Origin: Prorocentrum cordatum
Lineage: Eukaryota > Sar > Dinophyceae > Prorocentrales > Prorocentraceae
Length of the DNA: 64,000 nt
Direction: 5' to 3'
Assembly (NCBI GenBank): GCA_963575745.1
Contig: CAUYUJ010018331.1
Coordinates: forward strand, 41,001-105,000
The notes beneath the pieces are model-generated. The model had not been told where the DNA came from. It saw only the letters and a list, made by a program, of their open reading frames with translations, and did no database searches. Made by a program: the position numbers and the translations under genes. Shown piece by piece: positions 43,394 through 54,311 of the stretch. The first letter of the stretch is position 1, and every line of letters starts with the position of its first letter.

Positions 43394-44100
43394 TTGCCGG
43401 CTAAATAGTCTTCTGTGCAGCGACTGGGCTCGACCATGGAATCTGCTTGTCGTCGCTTCGGATGCCTCCGAGATTGGATGCGGAGGGACTGAGGCATGGT
43501 GGCCGTTGAAGCTCGCGCAACAGACAGGTCGGAGTCGCGAGAGAGATCGGTTTCTAGTCCTGCGGCCGCGATTGCCCGTGCGCCGGCCTTGGGGCTCGAG
43601 GAAGTCTGCGAGAAGTTGTCTAGGGACCTGCTAGGTAGTGATGGGGCCACGGGGCTCCGAGCGGCGCTCCCCCTGCCGGGCAGGGCGTGGGCCCCGAGTT
43701 TTTGGGGGTGTCCTGGATCGGCATGGATCCTAAGCTCTGGCGCCCGTCCTTTTGGGGCCCCTGGCGTTGGACGCAGGGGGTCGTGCGTCTCGAGGCTCGG
43801 GCCCTCGTGATGAACATCCGTAGGATCGATTTGGTGTCTTTCAGCAGTAACTTGCGACGGCTTCTCCTAGTGGACAACGCGGCTGTGTGTCTTGCTTTCG
43901 ACAGATGCCGCGCCCGTGATCTTCCCCTTCTGAACCAAGTGCGCCGGCCTTGTAGTTATTAGTTACTGGCTTGCCAAGAATATGTATGCAGTGGTACGCT
44001 GGATTTATGTCGGAGCTAAACAGCGTTGATGGCCCTTCCCGAATTCACGTCCCGAAGCAGGGGGTGGAATGCAAGTCGTGGGGGCAGGGCAGTTTCAAGG
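43098..44100 (+). pseudogene. DIRS RNase H domain, frameshifted
   Basis: VVASDASEIGCGG (Asp codon 43461-43463) is the first catalytic motif; VVRLEARALVMN (Glu 43792-43794) the second; RRLLLVDNAAVCLAF (Asp 43873-43875) the third; SELNSVDGPSRIH (44010-44045) is the usual end (W.PSELN.AD.PSR). The pieces lie in two or three frames. RNase H removes RNA from the hybrid during element replication. Confidence 0.75.
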
Positions 44101-44195
44101 TTGATCGAGCCAGGACCGACTCTCAAGAGTTGCGTCCGAAAGAGGCTGAGGCCGCCCCTCCCGCTTTGCCACCGAATCGTCCGTCACCGCCAGGT

Positions 44196-44217
44196 CGCGC
44201 AGCTATCTTGGCTCGAG
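44196..44217 (+). other. Spliced-leader-like sequence between RNase H and recombinase, copy 1
   Basis: GCAGCTATCTTGGCTCGAG matches the 3' two-thirds of the dinoflagellate spliced leader with four transitions. The equivalent site of copy 2 (63127-63148) matches it with a different set of changes. The stretch is also open in the coding frame (AAILARVSGAPAP), so it may simply be coding sequence. Confidence 0.3.
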
Positions 44218-44689
44218 TCAGCGGGGCCCCAGCCCCTTCTGGCTTCTTGCGCGGCCCCGTTTCGACCCACTCCGAGTCCCCTCGAGCAGTTCGATGGCCG
44301 CTGGCGGGCGCCCAAACGCCTGATGAGGTGCAGGTTGCTGACGGCGCCGTCGGCGGGCGAGCGCCCCGTGGACGCGGCGGCCGTCGCCCGCAAGCGCGCG
44401 CCGGAGTCCCCTGTGAAGGCGGGCGAGGAGCAGAAGCCAAGGCGGCGTCGGCTGTTGCCTGGCGCCCCTCTGCCGGGAGGTTGGGCGACGACGGCCGCGC
44501 GGGCCTTGCCGGCAGCGTGGGAGGCGCTCGTGGGGCACGGGCAGACGCTCCGCGCCACCCGAGCCGCCGGGCGGTCGCGCTCGGGCACTGCAGCGTCGAG
44601 CCGCTCGAGCAGCACTGGCACCGCATCCGAGGGCGCCGCGCCGCCGGCAGGAGGCCGCGAGAGGGTGCCCTGGGGGCGGCGCAAGCGGC

Positions 44690-45887
44690 GGGTGCTGGTC
44701 TATGTGGAAGAGGCCAGAGGCCTGGGACATGCTGAGCGCAGACACGAGTCTCCTCGAGCAGGAGGCGGCGCAGCACCAGACCCGCAAGCAGTGCCAGGAC
44801 GAACTGGATCGCTGGCGGGAGCGCGCAAATCTCGCAGACCTCAAGCTCGTGAGCGACGAGAAGGTGGACGAGATGCTAGTGCGTGGGGCGTGGGGCCAAG
44901 TTGCTCGCCGCGCTGATGCATGCGGAGCCGGGGTTTGGCCGGTGCGGCAGCCGCCGGGCGCCGCGGGCCTGGCGCGCCCTGAAGGGGTGGAGGCGGCTGG
45001 CGCCTGGGCGGTCACGCCGGCCAGAGCCGCTCTGTCTCGTGGCGGGGACGGCCAACGAGATGGCGTCACGAGGCGAGCCCCGCATGGCGCTGTTCCTCTT
45101 GCTCTATGTGAGAACCTACTCAGAGCCCTGAATCATCAGGGGTAAGTCGGGTCAGAGCTAACTCGGGTTCCTTTTTCGGGAATCCGAACCCGACTTACCC
45201 CGGGCCCGAGTTGCCCCGGATAATTCGGGCGTCCAGAGCCCCGAATCATCAGGGGTAATTCGGGCCAGGGTTATAACTCGGATTCCTTTTTCGGGAATCC
45301 AAACCCGGGTTGCCCCGGGCCCGAGTTGCCCTGGATAATTCGGGCGCCCAACTTACCTGAGGCCGAGCAGTCTGCTGGCCCTGGGGCCAGAGAGCTTCTT
45401 GGCGCCGAAGCGGCCCGACGGGCGCTGGAGCCTGCTGGCGCACCCCGCGGAGCGCGGGGTGCCCGACAAGATCGGGGAGTGCGACCACTCGATGCTGCTG
45501 GACTGCAGTTGGCTCCAGTTCACATCCCTTCTCCTGCGTACCTTGTCAAAGCAGGCGGAGGGGAAGGCGGTCTGAGGGTTCGCGTACTACGACTATCTGA
45601 AGGTGTTCACGGAGTGTGCGAAGTCCCTGGGCGCCAGCGTGGCACCGTGCCAGACCGGGCACTCAGGGGCTTCAATCGATCGGGGGTCTCGAGCGAGAGC
45701 GTTGGGCGAAGTAAAACAGAGAGGGGGCTGGAAAGCAGACGGCAGCGTGATGAGATGCGAGAAACACGCGCGATTTCGCCACAGCGAGCTGCGCCATAAC
45801 AGAGACCTCAGCGAGCATCTCCAGGCATGTGAGCGACACTTAGAGGACACTATCCTGCGGGGCAAGGCGGTAACTCGCTGCGCCTGA
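44690..45887 (+). pseudogene. DIRS tyrosine recombinase, interrupted and catalytically dead
   Basis: The N-terminal core-binding part reads QCQDELDRWRERANLADL and, after a frameshift/deletion at about 44880 relative to copy 2, RGAKLLAALMHAEP and PRAWRALKGWRRLAPG. The catalytic domain begins LLYVRTY, then a 237-bp insertion (45120-45356), then LRPSSLLALGPESF with the box I arginine. A TGA at 45573-45575 follows, then PCQTGHSGASIDR where the conserved arginine is Gly (codon 45657-45659), and SVMRCEKHAR where the nucleophile tyrosine is Cys (45756-45758). The enzyme would integrate the circular DNA copy. The C-terminus ends at the TGA before 45888. Confidence 0.85.
45120..45356. mobile_element. 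237-bp palindrome-rich insertion in the recombinase
   Basis: Interrupts ACC-TAC|CTG-AGG; TAC is repeated at 45117-45119 and 45354-45356, consistent with a 3-bp target duplication. The insert consists of two ~117-bp tandem units, each starting CAGAGCCC(T/C)GAATCATCAGGGG. In unit 1, GGGGTAAGTCGGGT pairs perfectly with ACCCGACTTACCCC about 35 nt later; smaller palindromes (CCCTGA-ATCA-TCAGGG, CCCGGGC) occur in both. No coding sequence. Confidence 0.75.
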
Positions 45888-45892
45888 AGGTG

Positions 45893-46450
45893 ATGGGAAG
45901 CCGGTGGTTCGTTGACCTTTTCTCGGGGACTGGCGGCGTCGCCAAGAGCCTCTGGAATGAAGGAGACCTGTGCAAAGAGCTAGAGCCCAAGAAGGCTTTT
46001 GATGTCTTGGAGAACACGTCACGTCTGAGACTTCTAACCGACGTTAGGTCGGGAAGAGCGGCCGGCGCGATGATAGCCTCGCCGTGCACTAGCTTCTCAA
46101 TCGCTCAGAATGGCAGGCTGCGTTCGGACGCGTATCCCTTAGGGCTCCCAGGTCTGACTATCGAGCTGCAGTCTAAGGTCGATCACGGGAACGCTCTGTT
46201 ACAAGCTAGCTTGCAGTTGATTGGAGCGTGCGTAGCGCAAGGGGGCCCGTGGATGTTGGAAAATCCTGGAAGCTCTTGTGTCTTGAAGACGCCTGCCTTT
46301 CAAGAGCTCTTGGATCTCGGCTGGCGTTTTGAAATCGCACATGACCAGTGTCGATATGGGACTCGCTGGAGGAAGCGCACAAAGTTTTTGATAGGTAATA
46401 ACTACCCGTCGCGAGGACTGTTCGCGACTTCAGAGACAGTGCCGTTGTAG
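45893..46450 (+). CDS. C5-cytosine methyltransferase-like protein of the DIRS element
   Basis: An intact frame of about 186 codons; GTG 45890 and ATG 45893 are the first possible starts, directly after the recombinase stop. Motif I is VDLFSGTGGVAKSL (AdoMet-binding), motif IV ASPCTSFSIAQ has the PC with the catalytic-cysteine candidate at about residue 65, motif VI is MLENPGSS (ENP rather than ENV), and the C-terminal CRYGTRWRKRTKFLIG matches the end of dinoflagellate retroelement-associated methylase-like proteins. It is much shorter than a full DNMT and lacks an obvious target-recognition domain. Retroelement-encoded cytosine methyltransferases are known in dinoflagellates; the role here (methylating element or host DNA) is inferred. 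All other ORFs of the element are broken. Confidence 0.7.
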   Translation: MGSRWFVDLFSGTGGVAKSLWNEGDLCKELEPKKAFDVLENTSRLRLLTDVRSGRAAGAMIASPCTSFSIAQNGRLRSDAYPLGLPGLTIELQSKVDHGNALLQASLQLIGACVAQGGPWMLENPGSSCVLKTPAFQELLDLGWRFEIAHDQCRYGTRWRKRTKFLIGNNYPSRGLFATSETVPL

Positions 46451-46699
46451 ACGGGGCCTGTGCTCTCGTATTGGAAAAGCGCATTGGCATCTCCAAGGTA
46501 GAAACGGAGCTGGGGTCCACTGGGCTGCTATCGCGGCCGAATACCCTAGGCCTCTTGCCCGTGCGTTGGCCCCCTCCCTCCTCTCCCCTGTCCGCTCTCA
46601 AATGCAATCGCGCTAGTTATCCCAGCCAACGCTGTCCCAACCCAACGCCAGTGAGCTCGCTTTCTGTCATCAAGTGAACATCCGTATTTGGGCTGTTTT
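46451..46699. other. DIRS 3' non-coding region
   Basis: Between the methyltransferase stop and split repeat B1. No frame or repeat recognised. Confidence 0.5.
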
Positions 46700-46775
46700 G
46701 GGGCAACTGGCAGCGGCTGCGCGTAGACGCTGCCAATGAGTTTCGAGACGTATTTCCGCTCAGCGGAAGGCAGAA
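46700..46775 (+). repeat. DIRS copy 1 split repeat B1
   Basis: Begins GGGGCAACTGGCAGCGGCTG, continues GCGTAGACGCTGCC and ends CTCAGCGGAAGGCA. Nearly identical to B2, differing at about eight positions. It abuts A2. Confidence 0.9.
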
Positions 46776-46863
46776 CATGGGGATGCACGCACGAACATGT
46801 TGTGTTTGGCGCATCTTGTCGCTCCCCCCTCGCTTTGCCGAAAGCCTTTGGCTCTGCAGATCA
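46771..46863 (+). repeat. DIRS copy 1 split repeat A2
   Basis: Internal copy of the left terminus, directly following B1. A 62-bp spacer separates it from B2. Confidence 0.88.
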
Positions 46864-46925
46864 TTCGGCCCTCCCACCACATCCTTTTATGTTTTCCCTG
46901 TTCGCCACCGTCGTTGACTCACCAT

Positions 46926-47004
46926 GGGGCAACTGGCAGCGGCTGCGCGTAGACGCTGCCATTGAGTTCCGAGACGTACCTCCGCTCAGCGGGAGGCAAA
47001 ACAA
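46926..47004 (+). repeat. DIRS copy 1 split repeat B2 (right terminus)
   Basis: Repeats B1 and ends near GGGAGGCAAAACA. Beyond it comes AAGCCAAACACATAG and then satellite. Confidence 0.88.
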
Positions 47005-47029
47005 GCCAAACACATAGAAATTCCTAAGG

Positions 47030-47215
47030 TGTTGGCCTCTTCGGGGCCTCCTGGGGGGGCTCTTTGTCCACTGGGAGCCGTCTTGGAGCGGTCTTGGGGC
47101 ATCTTGGAGCATCGTGGGAGCCATTATATGAGACATCTTGGGATATTGGGCCATCTTGGAGGTCAGCTTGGGCTGCCCCAGGCGCTCTTGGAGTCATCTT
47201 ACTTAGCGTCCCCCC
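47030..47215. repeat. GC-rich satellite, reverse orientation, right flank
   Basis: CTTGGGGCATCTTGGAGC-type units, matching the left flank of the DIRS element in orientation. Confidence 0.7.
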
Positions 47216-47500
47216 CAAGAGGCCAACATGTGGCTAAAACCTTAATGCAACTACGCTACAGAGGAGCCCAACATACCTATGTTATTTCCTGCGTGCACCA
47301 TCGGCATTAATCTTATTACAATCAAAGGCAGCAGCGTGGAATATGGTTTTCCCGCTGCAATGTCCCGGCGGAGAACCGCGGGCCACGCGGGGGCTCGTCG
47401 CCGGGCCCTCCGCCAGTGGCTCCTCCTTCTTCTCCTTGTCGTCCCCCGCCCCCTGCCCCCCCCCAGCCCATCGCCCTGCTGTTGCTCAGTCTTCCTCCTC
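47216..47500. other. Spacer before the minisatellite
   Basis: Unique sequence; includes a short AT-rich stretch near 47310-47330. No feature supported. Confidence 0.4.
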
Positions 47501-47620
47501 GCCCTCGTCGTCGTCGTCGTCCTGGTCGTCGTCGTCGTCGTCGTCGTCGTCGTCCCCCTCCTCCTCGGCATCCATTTCCACCCCCTCATTGTCCTCCTCC
47601 TCCTCCTCCTCCTCGGCCTC
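47500..47620. repeat. CGT and TCC microsatellite
   Basis: GTCGTCGTC run at 47505-47560 followed by TCCTCC at 47595-47615. Confidence 0.9.
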
Positions 47621-47635
47621 CGCGCCCGCGGGCGC

Positions 47636-49660
47636 TTTGAAATGCGTCGCCCGGTTGCGGTTGCGGTTGCGGTTGCGCGCTCCCGCGGGCGCTTTGAAAT
47701 GCGTCGCCCGGTTGCGGTTGTTGGGTTGCGGTTGCGCGCCCGCGGGCGCTTTGAAATGCGTCGCCCGGTGGCGGTTGCGGTTGCGGTTGCGCGCTCCCGC
47801 GGGCGCTTTGAAATGCGTCGCCCGGTTGCGGTTGCGGTTGCGCGCCCGCGGGCGCTTTGAAATGTGTCGCCCGGTTGCGGTTGCGGTTGCGGTTGCGCGC
47901 TCCCGCGGGCGCTTTGAAATGCGTCGCCCGGTTGCGGTTGCGGTTGCGCGCCCGCGGGCGCTTTGAAATGTGTCGCCCGGTTGCGGTTGCGGTTGCGGTT
48001 GCGCGTCCCGCGGGCGCTTTGAAATGCGTCGCCCGGTTGCGGTTGCGGTTGCGCGCTCCCGCGGGCGCTTTGAAATGTGTCGCCCGGAAATGTGTCGCCT
48101 TTGCGGTTGCGGTTGCGTTTGAAATGCGCGCCCGGTTGCGGTTGCGTTGCGGTTGCGCGCTCCCGCGGGCGCCTTGAAATGAGTCGCCCGGTTGCGGTTG
48201 CGGTTGCGCTCCCGCGGGCGCTTTGAAATGCGTCGCCCGGTTGCGGTTGCGGTTGCGGTTGCGCGCGCCCGCGGGCGCTTTGAAATGTGTCGCCCGGTTG
48301 CGGTTGCGGTTGCGCGCCCGCGGGCGCTTTGAAATGCGTCGCCCGGTTGCGGTTGCGGTTGCGGTTGCGCGCTCCCGCGGGCGCTTTGAAATGTGTCGCC
48401 CGGTTGCGGTTGCGGTTGCGCGCCCGCGGGCGCTTTGAAATGCGTCGCCTGGTTGCGGTTGCGGTTGCGGTTGCGCGCCCCCGCGGGCGGGTTGAAATGC
48501 GTCGCCCGGTCGCGGTTGCGGTTGCGCCCGCGGGCGCTTTGAAATGTGTCGCCCGGTTGCCGTTGCGGTTGCGGTTGCGCGCTCCCGCGGGCGCTTTGAA
48601 AATGTGTCGCCGGTTTGCGGCTTGCGGTTGCGCGCCCGCGGGCGCTTTGAAATGTGTCGCCCGGTTGCGGTTGCGGTTGCGGTTGCGCGGTTCCCGCGGG
48701 CGCTTTGAAATGTGTCGCCCGGTTTGCGGTTTGCGCGTTTAAATGTGTCGCCCGCGTTGCGGTGCGTTGCGCGTTGCGCGCAAATGTTGCGGTTGCGCTT
48801 TTGAAATGTGTCGCCAGTTGCGGCTGCTTTGCGCGCCCGCGGGCGCTTGCGCGCTAGGCCGCGGCGCTTTGAAATGTTCGCCCGGTTGCGGTTGCGGTTG
48901 CGGTTGCGCGCTCCCGCGGGCGCTTTGAAATGTGTCGCCCGGTTGCGGTTGCGGTTGCGCGCCCGCGGGCGCTTTGAAATGTGTCGCCCGGTTGCGGTTG
49001 CGGTTGCGGTTGCGCGCTCCCGCGGGCGCTTTGAAATGCGTCGCCCGGTTGCGGTCGCGGTTGCGGTTGCGCGCGCCCGCGGGCGCTTTGAAATGCGTCG
49101 CCCGGTTGCGGTTGCGGTTGCGGTTGCGCGCCCCCGCGGGCGCCTTGAAATGCGTCGCCCGGTTGGGTTGCGGTTGCGCGCCCGCGGGCGTTTTGAAATG
49201 TGTCGCCCGGTTTTGCGGTTGCGGTTGCGCGTTTGATATCGCGCTTGCGGTTGCGGTTGCGCGCGCCCGCGCTGAAATGCGTCGCCCGGTGGGTGCGGCC
49301 CGCGGGCGTTTTGAAATGTGTCGCCCGGTTGCGGTTGCGGTTGCGGTTGCGCGCTCCCGCGGGCGCTTTGAAATGCGTCGTTGCCCGGCGGTTGTTGGGT
49401 TGCGGTTGCGGCCCGCGGGCGCTTTGAAATGTGTCGCCCGGTTGCGGTTGCGGTTGCGGTTGCGCGCTCCCGCGGGCGCTTTGAAATGCGTCGCCCGGTT
49501 GCGGTTGCGGTTGCGCGCTCCCGCGGGCGCTTTTAAATGTGTCGCCCGGTTGCGGTTGCGGTTGCGGTTGCGCGCTCCCGCGGGCGCTTTGAAATGTGTC
49601 GCCCGGTCGCGGTTGCGGTTGCTCCGCCGGTATGCGCTCCCGCGGGCGGTTTGAAATGTG
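47636..49660. repeat. GGTTGC minisatellite with alternating ~57 and ~49 bp units
   Basis: About 35-40 copies of a unit made of GTCGCCCG, three or four GTTGCG hexamers, a CGC(T)CCCGCGGGCGC palindrome and TTTGAAATG(C/T). Long units (four hexamers, CGCTCCCGC) and short units (three hexamers, CGCCCGC) tend to alternate, giving a ~106-bp higher-order period. The unit is open in all plus-strand frames, which explains the long repetitive frames; none is considered coding. Degenerate copies cluster at 48700-48870 and 49200-49300. The hexamer is not the TTTAGGG telomere repeat. Confidence 0.92.
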
Positions 49661-49754
49661 TCTCCCGAGCCCCCCTGACGTTCAGTCAGTCAGTCATCAG
49701 TCAGCCAGCGGGCACGGAATTTCACCCGGCTCCGCCGGGAAAAACAGCTACTGA

Positions 49755-51450
<1,696 letters not shown>

Positions 51451-51720
51451 AACTACCACTACAGCTGGCGTTGATCAACAACAGCGGCGCTGCGGCCATC
51501 CTCGGGCGGGGGCAAGGAGAAGGGCGTGTTCTGAAGTAGGTAGGCGGTGCTCTGAATTCCTGCGTCTGGCGCCCGGGACGCCTCCCGGGCCGATTCCGGC
51601 GTGCTTCCGCTCGTTCCGAATCGTGTTCCCGCTGCAGCGCTGGCTTCATTTCCGCGCTTCCGCTCGTTTCGACTCGTGCTCCCGCTGCAGCGCTGGCGTC
51701 ATTTCCCGCGCCATGCCACG
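51451..51720. other. Spacer before LINE remnant
   Basis: Contains a duplicated CGCTCGTT(C/T)CGA ... TCCCGCTGCAGCGCTGGC (about 51610 and 51665). A 5'-truncated LINE may start here, but no frame is supported. Confidence 0.4.
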
Positions 51721-51722
51721 GC

Positions 51723-52873
51723 ATGCAATGCAATGCTAGGTTGATACTACGCTTTGCGGTGCTCTTCTACGCCATGCCACGCCGTGCTCTTGCAATGCAT
51801 CACGTACCCTTTCGGGATCATTGCCCTGCTCGACATCCGACTGTGCGAGTAGAGAGGGGATTTGCGCCATGGTACGGGATGGGAGGGAGGGGTAGGATGT
51901 CAGATATGACGCGAGCGCACCTAGCTTGCACGCTCTTGCAGGAGAGCCGCGACACGATCGAGATTGGTGACGCGGAGGTCCCTCTGATTGAGGCTGCCAC
52001 GCTCATCGATTGCCCCATCGCAGGGCGGCACATCGACCTCTCCATGAGGGACTATGCCGACGATGTTTAACACACGCTGCCGATTGCAGACAACAGTCCG
52101 TTTCGTGCTGCTGCGCTAGCGCGTACTTCTAACAGCCTCCTCTCCAGCAAGCTCAGGGAACAAGGGGGTTTCGCTCAAAACGCCGACAAGGAGGTGGTTC
52201 TCCCAGTCTTCGTGGGTCCTGGAGGGTATACGTCTACTCGGGCTGTCCTATCGGGAACGATTTCTTGTTTTTCTCGCGCTCCTCAAGCTCAGGCGGTGTA
52301 TCTTGGAGGTCTCGAGCAGTTGTCGGGGGGATGTGGAGCTGAGATTCGGGCTCGTATCGATGCGACTCGTTCGGCGTGGTGCGAGCTGGGTTCTGGAATC
52401 AACACACGGCCTTAGAGCTCAAGCGGATGGCCTTCTTGGGAGTTATACATAGCGCGGCCTACTCGGGCATCGAGACCTACATCCTGGGGAAGAGGGGCTA
52501 CGATAGGCTGGATAAGGTCATCTTGGGGTTTGCCAAAATTGCCCTTCGTGGAGTTGCTACTAGGCGAGGCGAAGGCGAACATGAGCAGGTCAGGGCCCCC
52601 AAGGCCTGGATGCTGCGGAAGAGGCTACACATCGGTGGTGCACGCACGGAGCTGCTAGTTCGCAGGATACGCTACTGGCAAAACCTGGCGCTTCACCCTG
52701 GAGCGAGCGTGCAGGTGACAGCAGCTCTGTTTGGACATTTTTCCTGCACTGCAAGAGCGACCTGCGTTCTTGGAAAATGGCTGGATACATCCAAAAGCGA
52801 ACCCCTGGGCTCTCCAGATGCAGGAGGATATCATGACGCTTCGCGTGATACCGCATGGCCGCCACTTCCTTGA
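51723..52873 (+). pseudogene. LINE reverse transcriptase, C-terminal half
   Basis: The first frame ends ...HIDLSMRDYADDV with the catalytic YADD box (codons 52053-52064) just before a TAA (52068-52070). The same frame resumes at about 52270 with AVYLGGLEQLSGGCGAEIRA, typical of the segment after YADD, then shifts near 52400 to LELKRMAFLGVIHSAAYSGI ... YILGKRGYDRLDKVILGFAK and RYWQNLALHPGASV. Palm and thumb are recognisable, but the stop and frameshift make it non-functional. Confidence 0.7.
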
Positions 52874-52989
52874 CCAGGGGCGCTCGATTCGGGGCATCTT
52901 CTCGAACTATCGGGTCGCGACGGCGTTCAGCAGCGTGGGCCCCAAGGGGCTCCGACGGGCCCATTGGGGTCAAGAGCCTAAAGTTCCAC

Positions 52990-54265
52990 CCCTTCCCCCT
53001 CGAGATCCTGGGGGGCCCGAACGAGTGCGCGTGCGAGTTTCCCGATGCCGAGGGGATAATCTGCAGCCAGGTCTTCCAGACGAAAGCCGCACTCAGGACC
53101 CATCGCTGTCGTCGCCCTGCCCGTAGAGCACGCGTCCCCGCCCATCAGTTGATTGTGACAAATCAGTGTTTTTACTGCCCCTCGACGTTTTCTTCGGGGA
53201 TGATGGCCAGGCGCCGCGTGGCCCAGTCCCTCAGGCTGATGAGATGCTTGACCGACTTCACCCCGCACCCCCCGCTCTGAAGGTCCCAGAGGCCCCGATG
53301 TGCCCTGTCTGCGTCGACCCCGACAGCGTGCACTCACATCGTCGAGAGAGGCTCACGGAAGCCGTTCGGGCTCAAGGAGAGTTTCCCACTCCTGCCTCGC
53401 TTCAACAACACATACGAGAAGTACACGCACAGCCGCCGCCAGGCCTGTGTTTCGATGCCAATTTTGGCGGAGCGGGCCCTGAGCACTGGGGCCGAACAGC
53501 GAGAGCAAGAACTTCGGGGCAGGTTCGGCGACCGCACTCGCAGCACCGACCGTGGCGGAGGCGGCCCTGGTCGGCGACAGGGCCGCCGACGGGGCGCCAG
53601 CAGCGCCCGCAGCGGGAGGCGCGGCCCCGTCGGCGACGCCAGCGGCGACTGGCACGGGCGGGCCCCCCCGAGCCACAGACGTCATGCAGCTAGTCGGCAA
53701 CCACTATGGCCTGGCGCCAAGAGACGCCCAAGGGTTAGATCTCATGCCACTGGAGTGGATTCAGGCGGCATTCCCCGTGCTCGCGCGCCTCGCCCTCCGT
53801 CGCGAGCACTCGATCGACCGCCTCGAGGCCGCCTCGTACAGGCGCGTGCAGATGCCGAGCAAGCACGACGTGATCAAGGCGATGCCTCGCTGCGGGGCAG
53901 CTAGTGCAGGCGCTCGAAGATCTGGGCATTCCTCATCCCCACGTCTTTCTGGCCCTGGTAGGAGCGCTCATTGCGCAAGGAGACAAGATCGCTCAACCCA
54001 GGCCCTGCAGTCGCATATGGCCACGGTCAACCGCGAGAAGCCCAGCAACGCGCTGCTGGCCGACAAGGTCCACCACTGCCGCATGCAGACGACGCACACG
54101 GGGGAGTTCGTGAAGGTGTGGCTCAAGGTCGACCCTCCCGAGCTCGAGAACGCGGTGGTGGCCGCGCTAGTCCAGCTCGGGGGCAAGCACAAGCACGGCA
54201 TCCCACCCAGGAGTCGCGGAGCTCGAGTGACGCAGGTGCACCTGGACGCCCTCGAGGCCATCTGA
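52990..54265 (+). pseudogene. LINE C-terminal zinc-finger region
   Basis: CACEFPDAEGIICSQVFQTK-ALRTHRC is a C2H2-like finger, followed by IVTNQCFYCPSTFSSGMM ... QSLRLMRC, a second Cys-rich finger of the kind at the end of dinoflagellate LINE proteins. Further on is CPVC...SLQQHIREVH (53300-53430). An Ala/Pro-rich stretch leads to MQLVGNHYGLAPRDAQGLDL and, after frame changes near 53900, to LADKVHHCRMQTTHTGEF and an end at DALEAI (TGA 54262). Fingers of this type probably bind element RNA or target DNA. Confidence 0.55.
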
Positions 54266-54311
54266 ATCTGATGGGCATGAAGGACGGAGCCACAACCCAC
54301 TCCTCCCTTCG

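Larger units (their letters stand above)
39151..47005 (+). mobile_element. DIRS/PAT-type tyrosine-recombinase retrotransposon, copy 1 (decayed)
   Basis: The ends show the split-direct-repeat pattern of PAT/Ngaro-type elements: A1 (39151-39243) at the left, and B1 (46700-46775), A2 (46771-46863), B2 (46926-47004) at the right. B1 and A2 meet at CAGAACATGGGG, the arrangement expected if a circular intermediate is replicated through its own junction. Between lie ORF1 with hydrophobic segments, a gag-like ORF, reverse transcriptase, RNase H, tyrosine recombinase and a cytosine-methyltransferase-like ORF, all on the plus strand. Frameshifts, stops, active-site changes, a CTC-bounded insertion and a 237-bp insertion show it is inactive. 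Both flanks are satellite. Confidence 0.85.
51723..54265 (+). mobile_element. Broken LINE-type retrotransposon, 5'-truncated
   Basis: Plus-strand pieces are in the order expected of the C-terminal half of a LINE protein: the RT palm with YADD, thumb segments, a conserved post-RT region, and Cys/His zinc fingers. Several frame changes separate them. The endonuclease and the RT fingers are absent. The last recognisable coding part ends at TGA 54262-54264. Confidence 0.7.

Noticed and set aside
44123-45069. Minus-strand frames opposite the recombinase
   Set aside because: Antisense of a recognised coding region in GC-rich DNA.
45140-45350. CRISPR-like repeat pair
   Set aside because: Two direct units only, no spacer structure, eukaryotic context and clear insertion into a recombinase gene.
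47279-49654. Repetitive frames reading ALKCVARLRLRLRLRAPAG over the GGTTGC minisatellite
   Set aside because: All three plus-strand frames are open and encode different repeats; unit lengths (49 and 57 bp) are not multiples of three, so no peptide repeat is maintained.
47636-49660. Telomere or subtelomere repeat
   Set aside because: The hexamer GGTTGC is not TTTAGGG or a known variant, and it is embedded in complex units with a palindrome.
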